64,000 bases of DNA from Natronosalvus amylolyticus (GCF_024298845.1 NZ_CP101158.1:1-64000); one strand, 5' to 3'. Counted from the first letter of the stretch, positions 33,777-42,564 are shown. Numbers and translations are program-made. The notes: generated by a model not told the origin, from the sequence alone.

Positions 33777-34351
33777 AGCGCACCCCGTAGCTGGTCCGGT
33801 GCGTTCTCGAGGTGACACACTTCAATTGGCCCGTTCAGGCGGTGTTCGACATCCTTCGGTTCGAATTCGACCGGCCCCCAACAGTCGCCCACCTGTTTGA
33901 CAGTGACAGAGGCGAACGAATCCCAGTCATCGCTGAGGCCGATGTACTCGAGTTTGTCCTGGTAGTCGAATACGAGACACAGCTTGCCATCGGCCATCGC
34001 GAGCGCCCGCCGTATGAGGTCACCGTTGAGGTCTGACTCGCCCGTCGCGAGATGTTCACAGAGTTCGGCTACGCTCGCGTCGTAATGGAGTTCGTCGAGA
34101 AGTTCTCGAGCTTCCGAATCTGTTCGTTCCGTTGGCGGCATCAGCGAGCCGCCATCGGCTATCGGGACTCGAGACAATTGCCGCTGGGGCTCTTCAATAG
34201 GAACGCCCCAGGAACAGTTCTGGCACTCGAGACGGTACTCGTGGCCGTTTGCAGTCAGCGATGCTTTGTTCTCCAACCTGCCGTGACACGTCGGGCAGGC
34301 GTCTTGCGGTACGTCGTCGGTTTTATATGGACTGTAGTGTAATCCAATCAT
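33773..34351 (-). CDS. zinc-ribbon protein, head of upstream leftward unit
   Basis: A 192-residue protein. N-terminal CPTCHGRLEN and LECQNCSWGV form a zinc ribbon (about residues 19-47); the rest is helical then strand-rich. The ATG at 34351 is preferred; a TTG at 34378 would add nine residues encoded by a DNA block shared with 38179. It starts the chain of small genes down to 32881. Confidence 0.62.
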   Translation of the reverse strand: MIGLHYSPYKTDDVPQDACPTCHGRLENKASLTANGHEYRLECQNCSWGVPIEEPQRQLSRVPIADGGSLMPPTERTDSEARELLDELHYDASVAELCEHLATGESDLNGDLIRRALAMADGKLCLVFDYQDKLEYIGLSDDWDSFASVTVKQVGDCWGPVEFEPKDVEHRLNGPIEVCHLENAPDQLRGAL

Positions 34352-34363
34352 GGCTTGCGTGGG

Positions 34364-34402
34364 TATCCATCCGTGCAAGCACTCGCTCTGATGCCCTTAA
34401 CA
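34364..34402 (-). promoter_or_regulatory. shared upstream block, copy 1
   Basis: TATCCATCCGTGCAA (34364-34378) and TGCCCTTAACA (34392-34402) recur together at 38179-38234, with different spacing (13 versus 30 bp). On the minus strand TTAAGGGC could be the TATA-side element. Confidence 0.5.
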
Positions 34403-34530
34403 TCAGGGCGTTCTCGCGAAGATCACGCCAGTGAGTGCTTGCTATACCTGTTAACGTGATGGGTAATAATACTTTCCCTACTGAATGGTTATTCGGTAGG
34501 GTTAAACCAGTGGCTCACGCAGTATACGCC

Positions 34531-34761
34531 ATGACCAAGCGTTCGCGAGATTCCAAAGGCCGGTTCGATTCTTCAGCGGCCTACTCCGACCAGGAGTTCA
34601 TCGACGCCGTTGGGGAACTGGACCTGCCGACGACCGTTGACGTTGCCAACGTAGTGGGTTGTGGGCATTCGACGGCCCACGGGCGGTTAAAGTCGCTCGA
34701 GGACAGTGGCGACCTCGAGAGCCGGTCTGTCGGCTCCGCGTTAGTCTGGTCGGTCACGTAA
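34531..34761 (+). CDS. winged-helix regulator
   Basis: A 76-residue protein with a basic N-terminus (MTKRSRDSKGRF) and a winged helix (VDVANVVGCGHSTAHGRLKS, about residues 41-60). It is divergent from the small-gene unit and convergent with MCM, whose 3' end it overlaps by 8 bases. Probably a local transcription regulator. Confidence 0.7.
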   Translation: MTKRSRDSKGRFDSSAAYSDQEFIDAVGELDLPTTVDVANVVGCGHSTAHGRLKSLEDSGDLESRSVGSALVWSVT

Positions 34762-36823
34762 TCTGGAGTACTCCCGAAGACGGTTCGTACACCTCGCCTT
34801 TCTGTTTCAGTTTCTCGATTTCATGTGCGGCCTTGCCATTATCGATACCAGCGTCGGTGCAGCGCTCAAGGAGGATATCCATTGGTGCCCCTTCGTCGTA
34901 TTCGTCCTCGAGTTCGCCAATCATGTCCTTCACGTCCTTAATCCGCTCTCGCTGAGTTTTCGACGTTCCCGCTTCGATGATATCTGCGTCAAACTCACCC
35001 GTTTCGGGATCGATACCTACGTCATTCAGAGATTTCAATACGAGTGTAATCGCACGGTCGACGTCTTCTTGCTCAATCGTATCTGACAGCCGAGCTCTTG
35101 CTGAAGCTTCTGCTAACCGGAAAAACGCTTGTAGCTTTCGCGCCGTTACGGGAACCGGTGAATCTTCATCTGCACCTTCCAACCGAATATCAACGTAGCA
35201 ATCGACGATTTGCTGTTTCAGTGACTCATCTTCAAACACCGGTTTCACGCGCTCTCGAGCATATGCAACGTAAGACCGGAACACGTCTGTCGATACGGGT
35301 GCGTTCTGTTCGTCCGTCAGTTTCTCCCCACGGTAATCCTCTTTGGCAACGCCATCCCACGAATCTGCAACGTGTTCTGCAAGTTGCTGGTCACGATCTT
35401 CTTCGGGCGTATCGCTCATCATGAACATCAAATCAAACCGAGACATGAGCGACGGTTCGAGGTCTATCTGTTCCGATATCGGTTCATACTGATTGAATCT
35501 GCCATGTTTCGGATTACCGGCACCCAGCAGTGAGCAATTTGCCGGAAGTGTCGAATCAATTCCCGCTTTCATCACCGTCACTTCCTGACTCTCGAGTGCC
35601 CGATGCATCGCTGAAATTGCTTCAGGGTTGACTTTATCGATCTCATCAAGACAGGCGATGCCGTCGTTTGCGAGGACCAGGAGTCCGGCTTTCAAAACCC
35701 ATTGGTCGCCTGCGAAATCTTTCTCTTTTACAGCAGCAGCGGTAACGCCTGCCGTCGACAGCCCCTTTCCACTCGCAATTCGGCCAATTGGGGAAATCTC
35801 TTTCATGCGGTCCAATAGTTCGGACTTCCCCATTCCAGGGTCTGACAGAATGAGGATATGGAAATCGCCACGGTAACTCCGACCACTCTCTGTCGATTTT
35901 CGATCCGAACTCATGAGTTGCAACACCATTGCCGTCATGATCGTTCGCAACTCCTCATCGGCAAGCAAGTTGGGAGCAAGTGAATCAACGAGCATTCCGA
36001 CCGGATCGTCAGAGTTGCCAATCTCGAGAATCCGATCTTTGTGCTCTTCAATGTTGATCTCACCGTAGCCATCATCTTCGATTTCGAAGCCACCCCTGTC
36101 GACAGTCATGTGATAATCATACGGCGGTTTCTCATCATCAGAATCGTCAATCGAGAGCGTGCCGTTGGCGATAACCCGCTCGTTTCCTTCTAGGCAATTT
36201 CCTGCAATGTCTCCGCGAATTACTACGTCAATATCCGCGCCTTCGCCTTTCGAGTGTTCTGGTGGACGTGTGAGTCGAGCGAGTTGGAACTGCGTGAAAT
36301 CACACTCTTCTTTCACCAATTGGAATGGACCTTGCCGTTCACAACCTTTGCACTGATGCGGTTCTTGGAACTCACCGACTCGGTTATTTTGTCCAATCCA
36401 ATGCATTGTCCCACAAAGCAGGCATTCGAATGCGGCTTCTTTCAAATCCACTTTTTGTTTACTCAGTAGTTTTACCTGCCCTTTTACACCTACCAGCTTA
36501 TTGATGTCACGAGGTCTGTACTCCCCGATATGCCGGTGTCGCCCGGCATCCAGATTATACAATCGGGCGTTGGCGTCTGAAAGCGAGACATCGATAGGTA
36601 GGTCGTATTCAGCTATTGCCACCTCGAGATGTTCCTGCACCTTCTTGCCATTATCCCCCAGGATATCATCGGCTAGATTTGCGTCGAACTGGTAAATATC
36701 GAGCCAGTCGATATAGAGTGATCGTTGCTCTCGAGGGTATTTCTGAGCGAAGCTTAGCATATCTTCATGGTAGTAGTTCCGAAGGAATTTCTCAAAGGCA
36801 TCTACGAGGTCGGTGTTCATCAT
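34754..36823 (-). CDS. mcm: MCM replicative helicase
   Basis: A 689-residue AAA+ helicase. An N-terminal zinc site is visible (CLLCG at about residue 134 and CKGC at about 159). The Walker A motif reads LSDPGMGKSELLDR (about 328-341), Walker B reads GIACLDEIDK (about 390) and the arginine-finger segment is LMSRFDLMFM (about 461). A C-terminal winged-helix ends the protein. It contains no intein. It should unwind DNA after loading by Orc1/Cdc6. It overlaps its upstream partner by 4 bases. CTCGAG is rarer than in neighbours, suggesting a different history. Confidence 0.95.
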   Translation of the reverse strand: MMNTDLVDAFEKFLRNYYHEDMLSFAQKYPREQRSLYIDWLDIYQFDANLADDILGDNGKKVQEHLEVAIAEYDLPIDVSLSDANARLYNLDAGRHRHIGEYRPRDINKLVGVKGQVKLLSKQKVDLKEAAFECLLCGTMHWIGQNNRVGEFQEPHQCKGCERQGPFQLVKEECDFTQFQLARLTRPPEHSKGEGADIDVVIRGDIAGNCLEGNERVIANGTLSIDDSDDEKPPYDYHMTVDRGGFEIEDDGYGEINIEEHKDRILEIGNSDDPVGMLVDSLAPNLLADEELRTIMTAMVLQLMSSDRKSTESGRSYRGDFHILILSDPGMGKSELLDRMKEISPIGRIASGKGLSTAGVTAAAVKEKDFAGDQWVLKAGLLVLANDGIACLDEIDKVNPEAISAMHRALESQEVTVMKAGIDSTLPANCSLLGAGNPKHGRFNQYEPISEQIDLEPSLMSRFDLMFMMSDTPEEDRDQQLAEHVADSWDGVAKEDYRGEKLTDEQNAPVSTDVFRSYVAYARERVKPVFEDESLKQQIVDCYVDIRLEGADEDSPVPVTARKLQAFFRLAEASARARLSDTIEQEDVDRAITLVLKSLNDVGIDPETGEFDADIIEAGTSKTQRERIKDVKDMIGELEDEYDEGAPMDILLERCTDAGIDNGKAAHEIEKLKQKGEVYEPSSGVLQIT

Positions 36824-37428
36824 TGGTCATCACCCTCCGGGGACCACGAAATATCAAGTTCGCCAGAGCCATCGGCGGCAACAGGTTCTTCGGTCTTTAC
36901 TTTTGGAGATGTTCGCTTAAATTGGTGATCTGGGATTTCATACCCCCATTTATCACGCTTTGAGCGAAGGTCAGCAATCACTCGAGTGATATTCTTGTCC
37001 GTATCTCTTCCGTACTCTTCAACAGCCGCTTCGCGAACTTGGGGAATATAGGCCATGACAGTTTTATTGCGGTTGGATTGCAGGGATTCGAGGATTGACT
37101 CGAGTTGGTCACCGTACTCATCTTTCTTGTCTCGAATAGCTTCGAGTTGTTCAGAGACGAGTTCTGCTCGTTTCTCCAGTTCCTCACGCTCGTTCTCGAT
37201 ACGCTGTTGTTGTTCTCGAGACCGTCGGAGATCGATCTGTAACTCCTCGAGTTGTCGTTCTAACGCAGCCTCAGTTGAACCCTCGTCGAGTCCGAGGTAC
37301 ATTCGGAGTGCCTGATTGACGATCTTCCACATTGGAATGTCTGAATCAATCGACTCCTGCTTCAGCTCCTCTCGAGTTTCTATCGGGATTTCTCCAGACC
37401 ACAGTTTCCGGCCTTTACGAGACGCCAT
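36820..37428 (-). CDS. ribbon-helix-helix/coiled-coil partner of MCM
   Basis: A 202-residue protein. The N-terminus resembles a ribbon-helix-helix domain (KLWSGEIPIETREELKQES...NQALRMYL), followed by a long coiled coil (about residues 55-105, REQQQRIENEREELEKRAEL) and a basic C-terminal region. The ATG at 37428 is chosen for GGAGGTG six bases upstream and a TATA element (GGTATATAG, about 37470-37480). This resembles plasmid DNA-binding partners that polymerise on repeats. It may bind the TCTAGA array just upstream; inferred. Confidence 0.75.
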   Translation of the reverse strand: MASRKGRKLWSGEIPIETREELKQESIDSDIPMWKIVNQALRMYLGLDEGSTEAALERQLEELQIDLRRSREQQQRIENEREELEKRAELVSEQLEAIRDKKDEYGDQLESILESLQSNRNKTVMAYIPQVREAAVEEYGRDTDKNITRVIADLRSKRDKWGYEIPDHQFKRTSPKVKTEEPVAADGSGELDISWSPEGDDQ

Positions 37429-37496
37429 CACCGACACCTCCGTTTCCAGTGGATCAACTGGAGAAAAATCTCTCTATATACCTTTTCTTTATAGAA

Positions 37497-37770
37497 TCTA
37501 GAAGACCTTCTAGAATCTAGAAGACAGATGCATCTAGAGACTTTCTGAGAGTCCTCTTTATATATGGGTGTTCGTTCCATACCTGCAACTGTCTGAACTA
37601 TGTTGGATGCCCCTCGAAACACCTGTTTTATTATCCGGTTTCTGCCAGGTGTTCTAGAAAGCAACCATCCTTCTAGAAGCAGATGGGGTTCATCTAGATG
37701 ATCTTGCCTTCTAGAAAGGCCGGCCTTTTCTAGAAGATTGGCCTTTCTAGAAGACTCGAGTCTTTCTAGA
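37497..37770. repeat. array of eleven TCTAGA palindromes
   Basis: TCTAGA starts at 37497, 37509, 37516, 37533, 37653, 37672, 37693, 37710, 37729, 37746 and 37765, most inside a wider CTTCTAGAAG-like palindrome. Two clusters (four and seven copies) are separated by 115 bp containing TATATATG. CTAG is normally scarce in haloarchaea and this 274-bp stretch is the only such cluster in the window. It lies upstream of the MCM operon promoter. Confidence 0.9.
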
Positions 37771-37822
37771 AACCCGTTTGTTTTGCTGGTTTCGTCAATA
37801 CGGCTACGTCGTCGCTTCGAAG

Positions 37823-37837
37823 TGCTTGGGGTGTTGC
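37823..37837 (-). promoter_or_regulatory. GCAACACCCCAAGCA box
   Basis: Exact copy on the minus strand, at the upstream edge of the TCTAGA array and about 395 bp from the MCM-operon start. Confidence 0.65.
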
Positions 37838-37843
37838 TCATGT

Positions 37844-38185
37844 CTAACTGCAACTCGAGCGAGCCCAACGCCCAAAGGCGCTACTGGTATGGAAAACACC
37901 GGAAATCGGTTGCCGTCCGGTAGTTATAACTTGGTTTCCAGCGAAGAAATGAGTACAGGTTACGACAGAGACGAGGTGGTCTAAGCACCGATGACGTTTC
38001 TGTCGGCCCATTTCTTCGGGCTCTTGCGTTCTCTGTAGTGAAAACATCCGCCGGGCGTACGGTTTCGACTCGATAGTGACGTTCAATCCGGAGTCTTCGT
38101 CCACGTACGCGTATCTCTCGGTCAACTCGAGCGCGTTCGAGGCTGACCAGCAATCTATGTCGTGTCTTGAAATACCGTTATCCAT
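37844..38185 (-). CDS. uncertain small gene
   Basis: A 113-residue open frame from the ATG at 38185. The first 60 residues look protein-like (YAYVDEDSGLNVTIESKPYA), while the last 45 do not and the frame ends near the box at 37837. It may be a truncated gene whose 3' part was replaced. The start lies inside a DNA block shared with 34364-34402. Confidence 0.35.
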   Translation of the reverse strand: MDNGISRHDIDCWSASNALELTERYAYVDEDSGLNVTIESKPYARRMFSLQRTQEPEEMGRQKRHRCLDHLVSVVTCTHFFAGNQVITTGRQPISGVFHTSSAFGRWARSSCS

Positions 38186-38234
38186 CCGTGCAAATCCGTG
38201 AATTCGTGACACCCAGTGTGGCGTGCCCTTAACA
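38179..38234 (-). promoter_or_regulatory. shared upstream block, copy 2
   Basis: TATCCATCCGTGCAA (38179-38193) and TGCCCTTAACA (38224-38234), as at 34364-34402. Confidence 0.5.
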
Positions 38235-38270
38235 CGCTGACCACCAGGGAATCGGTTCTTCGTACCATGC

Positions 38271-38708
38271 CTAGATCGACACCTCGTCGATCCCGATATC
38301 GAGGTCGCACAGGACTAACTCGAGCCACCGTGGCACCGTTGCCGGAAGGTCGAGTGGCTGGCTTTCGTGATAGACACCCATTACGTGGGTGCTGTTGAGG
38401 TCGCCTTCGACGACCCATTTGTTCTTTCGAACGACGTCGATCCGGAATCTCGAAGCGTCACCCGTGATGGTCACCTGCGCGGCTCGCGCGGTGTCGGGTA
38501 ACTCAAGTGGGTACTGCGTGAGATCGACGGTTTTCTCAATGCCGCTGATTGCGTCTGGCTGTTGGTGGGTAACTCCCATGTCTGTCTGTAAGTCACCGCT
38601 ACTGATAAGGGAAAGAGGGGGTGTTTCCACCGCTTCCACCATTTCCACCCGGCGCTGGCTAGCGGTTTGGGCGTCCGAACGCTTTTTGGGTCGGTGTGCG
38701 TTGGTCAT
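38271..38708 (-). CDS. hypothetical protein
   Basis: A 145-residue protein. The basic N-terminus (RPKKRSDAQTASQRR) is followed by an acidic beta-rich domain (TARAAQVTITGDASRFRIDV). The ATG at 38708 is preferred to longer upstream starts, which translate non-acidic sequence. No family recognised. Confidence 0.55.
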   Translation of the reverse strand: MTNAHRPKKRSDAQTASQRRVEMVEAVETPPLSLISSGDLQTDMGVTHQQPDAISGIEKTVDLTQYPLELPDTARAAQVTITGDASRFRIDVVRKNKWVVEGDLNSTHVMGVYHESQPLDLPATVPRWLELVLCDLDIGIDEVSI

Positions 38709-38920
38709 GATACGGTCGTGCGGTCCCTGCGAGATTGCGCAGGGGTCAGTTTTTCTGACGGTCCAATCCGCCAAGCAGTGATTTCCACTGACAATCAGAA
38801 CTGTTAGGCCCTCAGTACTTATAATTATTGTATCGAGTAATACACTGGCTCGTATTCTACAATACACTCATGAATGTGGACCAATAAGACTAACCCAAGA
38901 ATGCTCAACACATTAGGTGA

Positions 38921-39214
38921 ATGTCGCGCCGACCGAGGGTGGATTGGATGACTCGAGCCGACGACGCTATCCTCGAGTTCCTACTCAACGAAGGCAACCA
39001 AGAGCTAATCTGTACGCCCTCTGTCTTGGAGATGAATATCGAATTCGGTATTTCGACGGTTCGATCACGGCTTCGCCGCTTGCACGAAGCTGGGCTGGTC
39101 GAATACTTCGACCCGGACAAAGGGGCCTACCAAATCTCTGAAAAGGGCAAGCAGTATCTCGCGGGCGAACTCGATGCCGACGCCCTCGAGCAATCAGCCG
39201 ATTCTGACTCTTAA
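38921..39214 (+). CDS. winged-helix transcription regulator
   Basis: A 97-residue protein beginning MSRRPRVDWMTRADDAILEF, a typical haloarchaeal winged-helix start, with the recognition part ISTVRSRLRRLHEAGLVEYF and a C-terminal acidic tail. Likely represses or activates a neighbouring promoter. Convergent with the orc1/cdc6 gene that ends at 39225. Confidence 0.82.
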   Translation: MSRRPRVDWMTRADDAILEFLLNEGNQELICTPSVLEMNIEFGISTVRSRLRRLHEAGLVEYFDPDKGAYQISEKGKQYLAGELDADALEQSADSDS

Positions 39215-39224
39215 ATCCTGATCT

Positions 39225-40271
39225 TTAGTTCGCAAGAAGCGATTCTCGAAGTTCCTTACCTACCATTTTCCGAAGTTGGTACTCTGGAACACTCGAGTCG
39301 GTCTTGTCCACCAATTCGTATTCGACGAACTTGCGCAACCAGTTTCGGAAGGTCCGATCACTCTTTGGCTCATCTACGCGCTCACAGTAGGCTTCGAACA
39401 ATGGCGTGCTCGTCGACGGCCCCACACTGCCGATCACCTCGAGGGCCACCCGCTGATCGGCAGACAGTGAGTCCAGCCTCGAGCGAACGATTTCGCGTTC
39501 GGCGTCACCGACCGACGCTTCGATCACATCTGAGCTCACTGTACCCAGTCGGTCTTTTCGCGTGCGTCGAACCGCCTGATTCAACAGCGAAATGGCCTTC
39601 CGCGCGTCTCCGTCTGCGTACGAGACAATCGTGCTGATTTCCTCGTTCCCGATCACGCCTGCATCAAGACCAGCGCGAACCCGCCGATCCAAAATAGAAG
39701 TGAGCTGTGATTCGGAGTAAGCACGAAAGGCGATCTGGGTGGCCGATCCCATGCGTGAGTCAATCCGTGGGTCTTCGAACTCGAGGTCGTGCCACGGCTG
39801 GTTGGCGATACAGACGGTCGAAACGCCGTTGAGGCCGTACAGTTGGTGCAACACGTTCCATGTCTCGAGTTGGTCCACCTCATCGAGGACAACAATCGTT
39901 CCATCGGGGGTGCTGGCTTTCACCTTCGAGTACAGCGAGCCCGTAGATTCCCCTCGCCGGAACGCCGATGGCCTCGCGCCCAGGCCCTCGAGCATGGCGT
40001 TGAGAATATCGTGTTGGGAGTGATGGGCCATGCAGTCGATGTAGATGATAGAGACGTCGTGGGCTTCCTCGAGTTGCTCGAGGACACAACGTGTGGTCGT
40101 CGTCTTGCCCGCCCCCGATGGGCCATACAGATACGCCGATGCTTCCCAGAATTCACCCGTTGGGAGCGGTTTCAACACCGAAATCAGGGAGTCGATTTCA
40201 GACTCCCGATGGACGATAATCTCGCGTTCGGGCTGGGTATTCGGCTCGAGAATAGCCGGATTTTGTATCAT
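39225..40271 (-). CDS. Orc1/Cdc6 family initiator, second copy
   Basis: A 348-residue AAA+ protein. Walker A reads LYGPSGAGKTTTTR, Walker B IVVLDEVDQLE and the sensor segment CIANQPWHD; a winged helix completes the C-terminus. The ATG at 40271 is used because family homology begins there (EREIIVHRESEID) and a TATA-like TTATTTAAT lies about 30 bases upstream. No origin-box repeats are seen next to it, so it may act at a distant origin or as a regulator. It resembles the 43951 copy more than the 10700 copy. Confidence 0.9.
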   Translation of the reverse strand: MIQNPAILEPNTQPEREIIVHRESEIDSLISVLKPLPTGEFWEASAYLYGPSGAGKTTTTRCVLEQLEEAHDVSIIYIDCMAHHSQHDILNAMLEGLGARPSAFRRGESTGSLYSKVKASTPDGTIVVLDEVDQLETWNVLHQLYGLNGVSTVCIANQPWHDLEFEDPRIDSRMGSATQIAFRAYSESQLTSILDRRVRAGLDAGVIGNEEISTIVSYADGDARKAISLLNQAVRRTRKDRLGTVSSDVIEASVGDAEREIVRSRLDSLSADQRVALEVIGSVGPSTSTPLFEAYCERVDEPKSDRTFRNWLRKFVEYELVDKTDSSVPEYQLRKMVGKELRESLLAN

Positions 40272-40353
40272 ATCCGTCTTGTTCACGGTGTGATTAAATA
40301 ACCGCTCTGGGGTGGTGTTCGGATATTCGGATAACTCTAAATCGGAACCTACA

Positions 40354-40899
40354 TCATATTTTATCATCTATTCTATCGAATTCATTTTCTATACCTTCTT
40401 GCAACAAATCTATAAATTTGCTAAATTGACGATCAACTTCTGGTGGACGAGATGTCCTTATTTCGATATTCTGTTTTCCAAATCCTGAGGAGAAAATTAT
40501 TCCATTGAAATCATCTTCTTCCCGAACCTTCTCTATAACCCGGCTTATTTCGATACCAACTAGATGGGGATAATCAGTAATATCTCCTTTCCATACTAGC
40601 GTCATTTTAAAAAATGTGTCACCATCACTTCCGAGTAAAGCCTTTTTAATATTATATCTCCAATTAGTCCTTGGTTCCTTGCACTTGATATAGTCAATTG
40701 AAATCAACAAAGTGTGGAATTTACCAAATTTATAAAAATTAATTGGTATTTCCTCATCTACGTGCTCTTCTCGTATGATTTTTTGTTGGGCAAATATACC
40801 ATTGGTCATAGATCCTCTCCAAATTAAGAGTGAAAAAATCGCTGCAAATAAAGAAAACACTAAGGTTAGGACTGAAATTATGATTGAAATCGATACCAT
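40354..40899 (-). CDS. AT-rich membrane-anchored ORFan
   Basis: A 181-residue protein with one N-terminal membrane helix (SIIISVLTLVFSLFAAIFSL) and a soluble Ile/Lys/Phe-rich domain. Composition is unlike haloarchaeal coding sequence: lysine-rich, much lower GC and no CTCGAG from about 40372 to 41110. It was probably acquired recently from a different donor. No family recognised. Confidence 0.65.
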   Translation of the reverse strand: MVSISIIISVLTLVFSLFAAIFSLLIWRGSMTNGIFAQQKIIREEHVDEEIPINFYKFGKFHTLLISIDYIKCKEPRTNWRYNIKKALLGSDGDTFFKMTLVWKGDITDYPHLVGIEISRVIEKVREEDDFNGIIFSSGFGKQNIEIRTSRPPEVDRQFSKFIDLLQEGIENEFDRIDDKI

Positions 40900-41080
40900 T
40901 AGCTATCTAATATGTGGCAGTTCTGTATATGTTCTCCGGAATTTAGTAATAATTGTACATTCTATTTTGAGTGCCCTTCTGTTATATGCTGATTAGCGAA
41001 AATATCCGTTTGATTAATTTAATCAAAATTATATTAATATTACCAAGGCGTGAGGTTTTGGTATTGAATTTTGGAATTTG

Positions 41081-41284
41081 TTACTCACTGTCCGTGATTG
41101 TCCCCTCCCCAACCTCGAGATCGGCCTCCAACTGCTCGACTATCGCTTTCCCCTCTACGTGCAACTCCTTCGCCCGCTCGAGGGACACCTCACCGTCTTC
41201 TAACTGCGTGATGATTTCCTCGAGTCGCGCGGTCTGTTCGCCAATCGACGGTTGTCCTGGTTCGGTGGTATCAGTCATGGTCAT
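41081..41284 (-). CDS. xseB: exonuclease VII small subunit
   Basis: A 67-residue three-helix protein with the XseB pattern LEEIITQLEDGEVSLERAKE. The ATG overlaps the xseA stop (ATGA). XseB subunits wrap the long coiled-coil arms of XseA to make a nuclease that degrades single-stranded DNA from both ends. Bacterial-type ExoVII is known in haloarchaea. Confidence 0.88.
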   Translation of the reverse strand: MTMTDTTEPGQPSIGEQTARLEEIITQLEDGEVSLERAKELHVEGKAIVEQLEADLEVGEGTITDSE

Positions 41285-42516
41285 AGGAGGAATATGTAGC
41301 CGAGCAAGCCGAGCAACAAGAGCACTAACACGGCAATTGCAATACGCTGTCGGCGTGTGTCGCGCTCGAACTCACGTTGGGCGTCGGCCTGGGCTTGCTC
41401 GTGGGCTTTCTGCTGTTCGAATTTCTCGAGGGCGCTGTCTAATCGGTTATCGTACGCCGAAAGGCGCTGGGTGACAGTCGCCTCGTAGGCGTGCTCGAGG
41501 TCGCGCTGGAACGCCCCCAACCGGGATTCGACGCGTAGGGCATACGTACTATCCAACTCGGTTTCGAGCGCTTCCAGCCGGTCAGACGTGACTCGAGCGT
41601 ACGCACTCTCGAGACGCTCCCCCTTTGCTTCGATTTCACTCTCGAGGGCGTCCTTTTCGGGGACGATCTCACCAGCGTGGGTGGGCGTCATTACCCGCCG
41701 GTCAGCCACTTCATCGGCCAGCGTTCGGTCGTTCTCGTGGCCGACACCCACCACTACCGGCGTGTCAGTATCGAAAATCACGCGACACAGGGGCGTTTCG
41801 TTGAACACCCGAAGGTCCTTTTCGGAGCCACCGCCTCGAGTGAGGATAATCACGTCGACGTGGGCCGTATCGTCGAGTCGGCCAATGGCACTCATCATCG
41901 AGAGCATGGCGTCCTCGCCCTGGACGGTCGAATGCTGGACGATGATATCGATATCCGGGTAGCGCCCATGCAGACTGGTCACGACGTCTTTTCGGGCGTC
42001 ACTATCCGCGCTGGTGACGACACCCACACACTGTGGTAACTCTGGCAGGGGTTGCTTCCCGGCTTCATCAAGCAAGCCATCGTCCTCGAGTATCGCTCGA
42101 TTCTCCCGGTAAATCTGTTCGTATTCGCCTTCACCCACGGGGACACACTGGCTGACGATCAGCGAGACACTCCCGTTGGCATCGTAGTACGAGAGATCGC
42201 CGTTGACAGCCATCTGTGTACCATCCTCGATATCGATATCCAGCCTGTTGAGCTGGTACTGGAAAATCACACAATGGATTTTCGAGCCGTTATGAACCAG
42301 ATCGAAGTGGGCGTGGCCGTTCCCAGAAACGCCGTAATCCGAAACGTCGCCCAGAACGTATTCGTACTGGAGATTGGGTATGTTCTCGAGGAGTTCGCTA
42401 ATCTGTTCGTTGAGCGAGTCGACGAACGCGACTGACTCGCTGTTGAGGGTTTCACGAAGTGACTCGAGGTTCTCGTTCCGGTCGCTGTCATCGTGTGGAC
42501 TCGAGTCAACACCCAT
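41281..42516 (-). CDS. xseA: exonuclease VII large subunit with C-terminal membrane anchor
   Basis: A 411-residue protein. An N-terminal OB fold (VLGDVSDYGVSGNGHAHFDL) binds single-stranded DNA. The catalytic region holds LTRGGGSEKDLRVFNE and VVVGVGHENDRTLADEVADR. A long coiled-coil arm follows and the protein ends in a clear membrane helix (IAIAVLVLLLLGLLGYIFLL). Such a tail anchor is not part of the standard bacterial enzyme and would place the nuclease at the membrane, for example to handle incoming or outgoing strands. Coupled to xseB. Confidence 0.9.
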   Translation of the reverse strand: MGVDSSPHDDSDRNENLESLRETLNSESVAFVDSLNEQISELLENIPNLQYEYVLGDVSDYGVSGNGHAHFDLVHNGSKIHCVIFQYQLNRLDIDIEDGTQMAVNGDLSYYDANGSVSLIVSQCVPVGEGEYEQIYRENRAILEDDGLLDEAGKQPLPELPQCVGVVTSADSDARKDVVTSLHGRYPDIDIIVQHSTVQGEDAMLSMMSAIGRLDDTAHVDVIILTRGGGSEKDLRVFNETPLCRVIFDTDTPVVVGVGHENDRTLADEVADRRVMTPTHAGEIVPEKDALESEIEAKGERLESAYARVTSDRLEALETELDSTYALRVESRLGAFQRDLEHAYEATVTQRLSAYDNRLDSALEKFEQQKAHEQAQADAQREFERDTRRQRIAIAVLVLLLLGLLGYIFLL

Positions 42517-42564
42517 CGGTTCTAATATGTAATTCAGTGTACAAAGGTTCTTCTGCCGACTTTT

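Noticed and set aside
37428-37868. Minus-strand open frame of about 146 codons through the TCTAGA array
   Set aside because: Its sequence is dictated by the repeats (recurrent LE, SRK and LLE units) and is basic; the DNA reads as a regulatory array.
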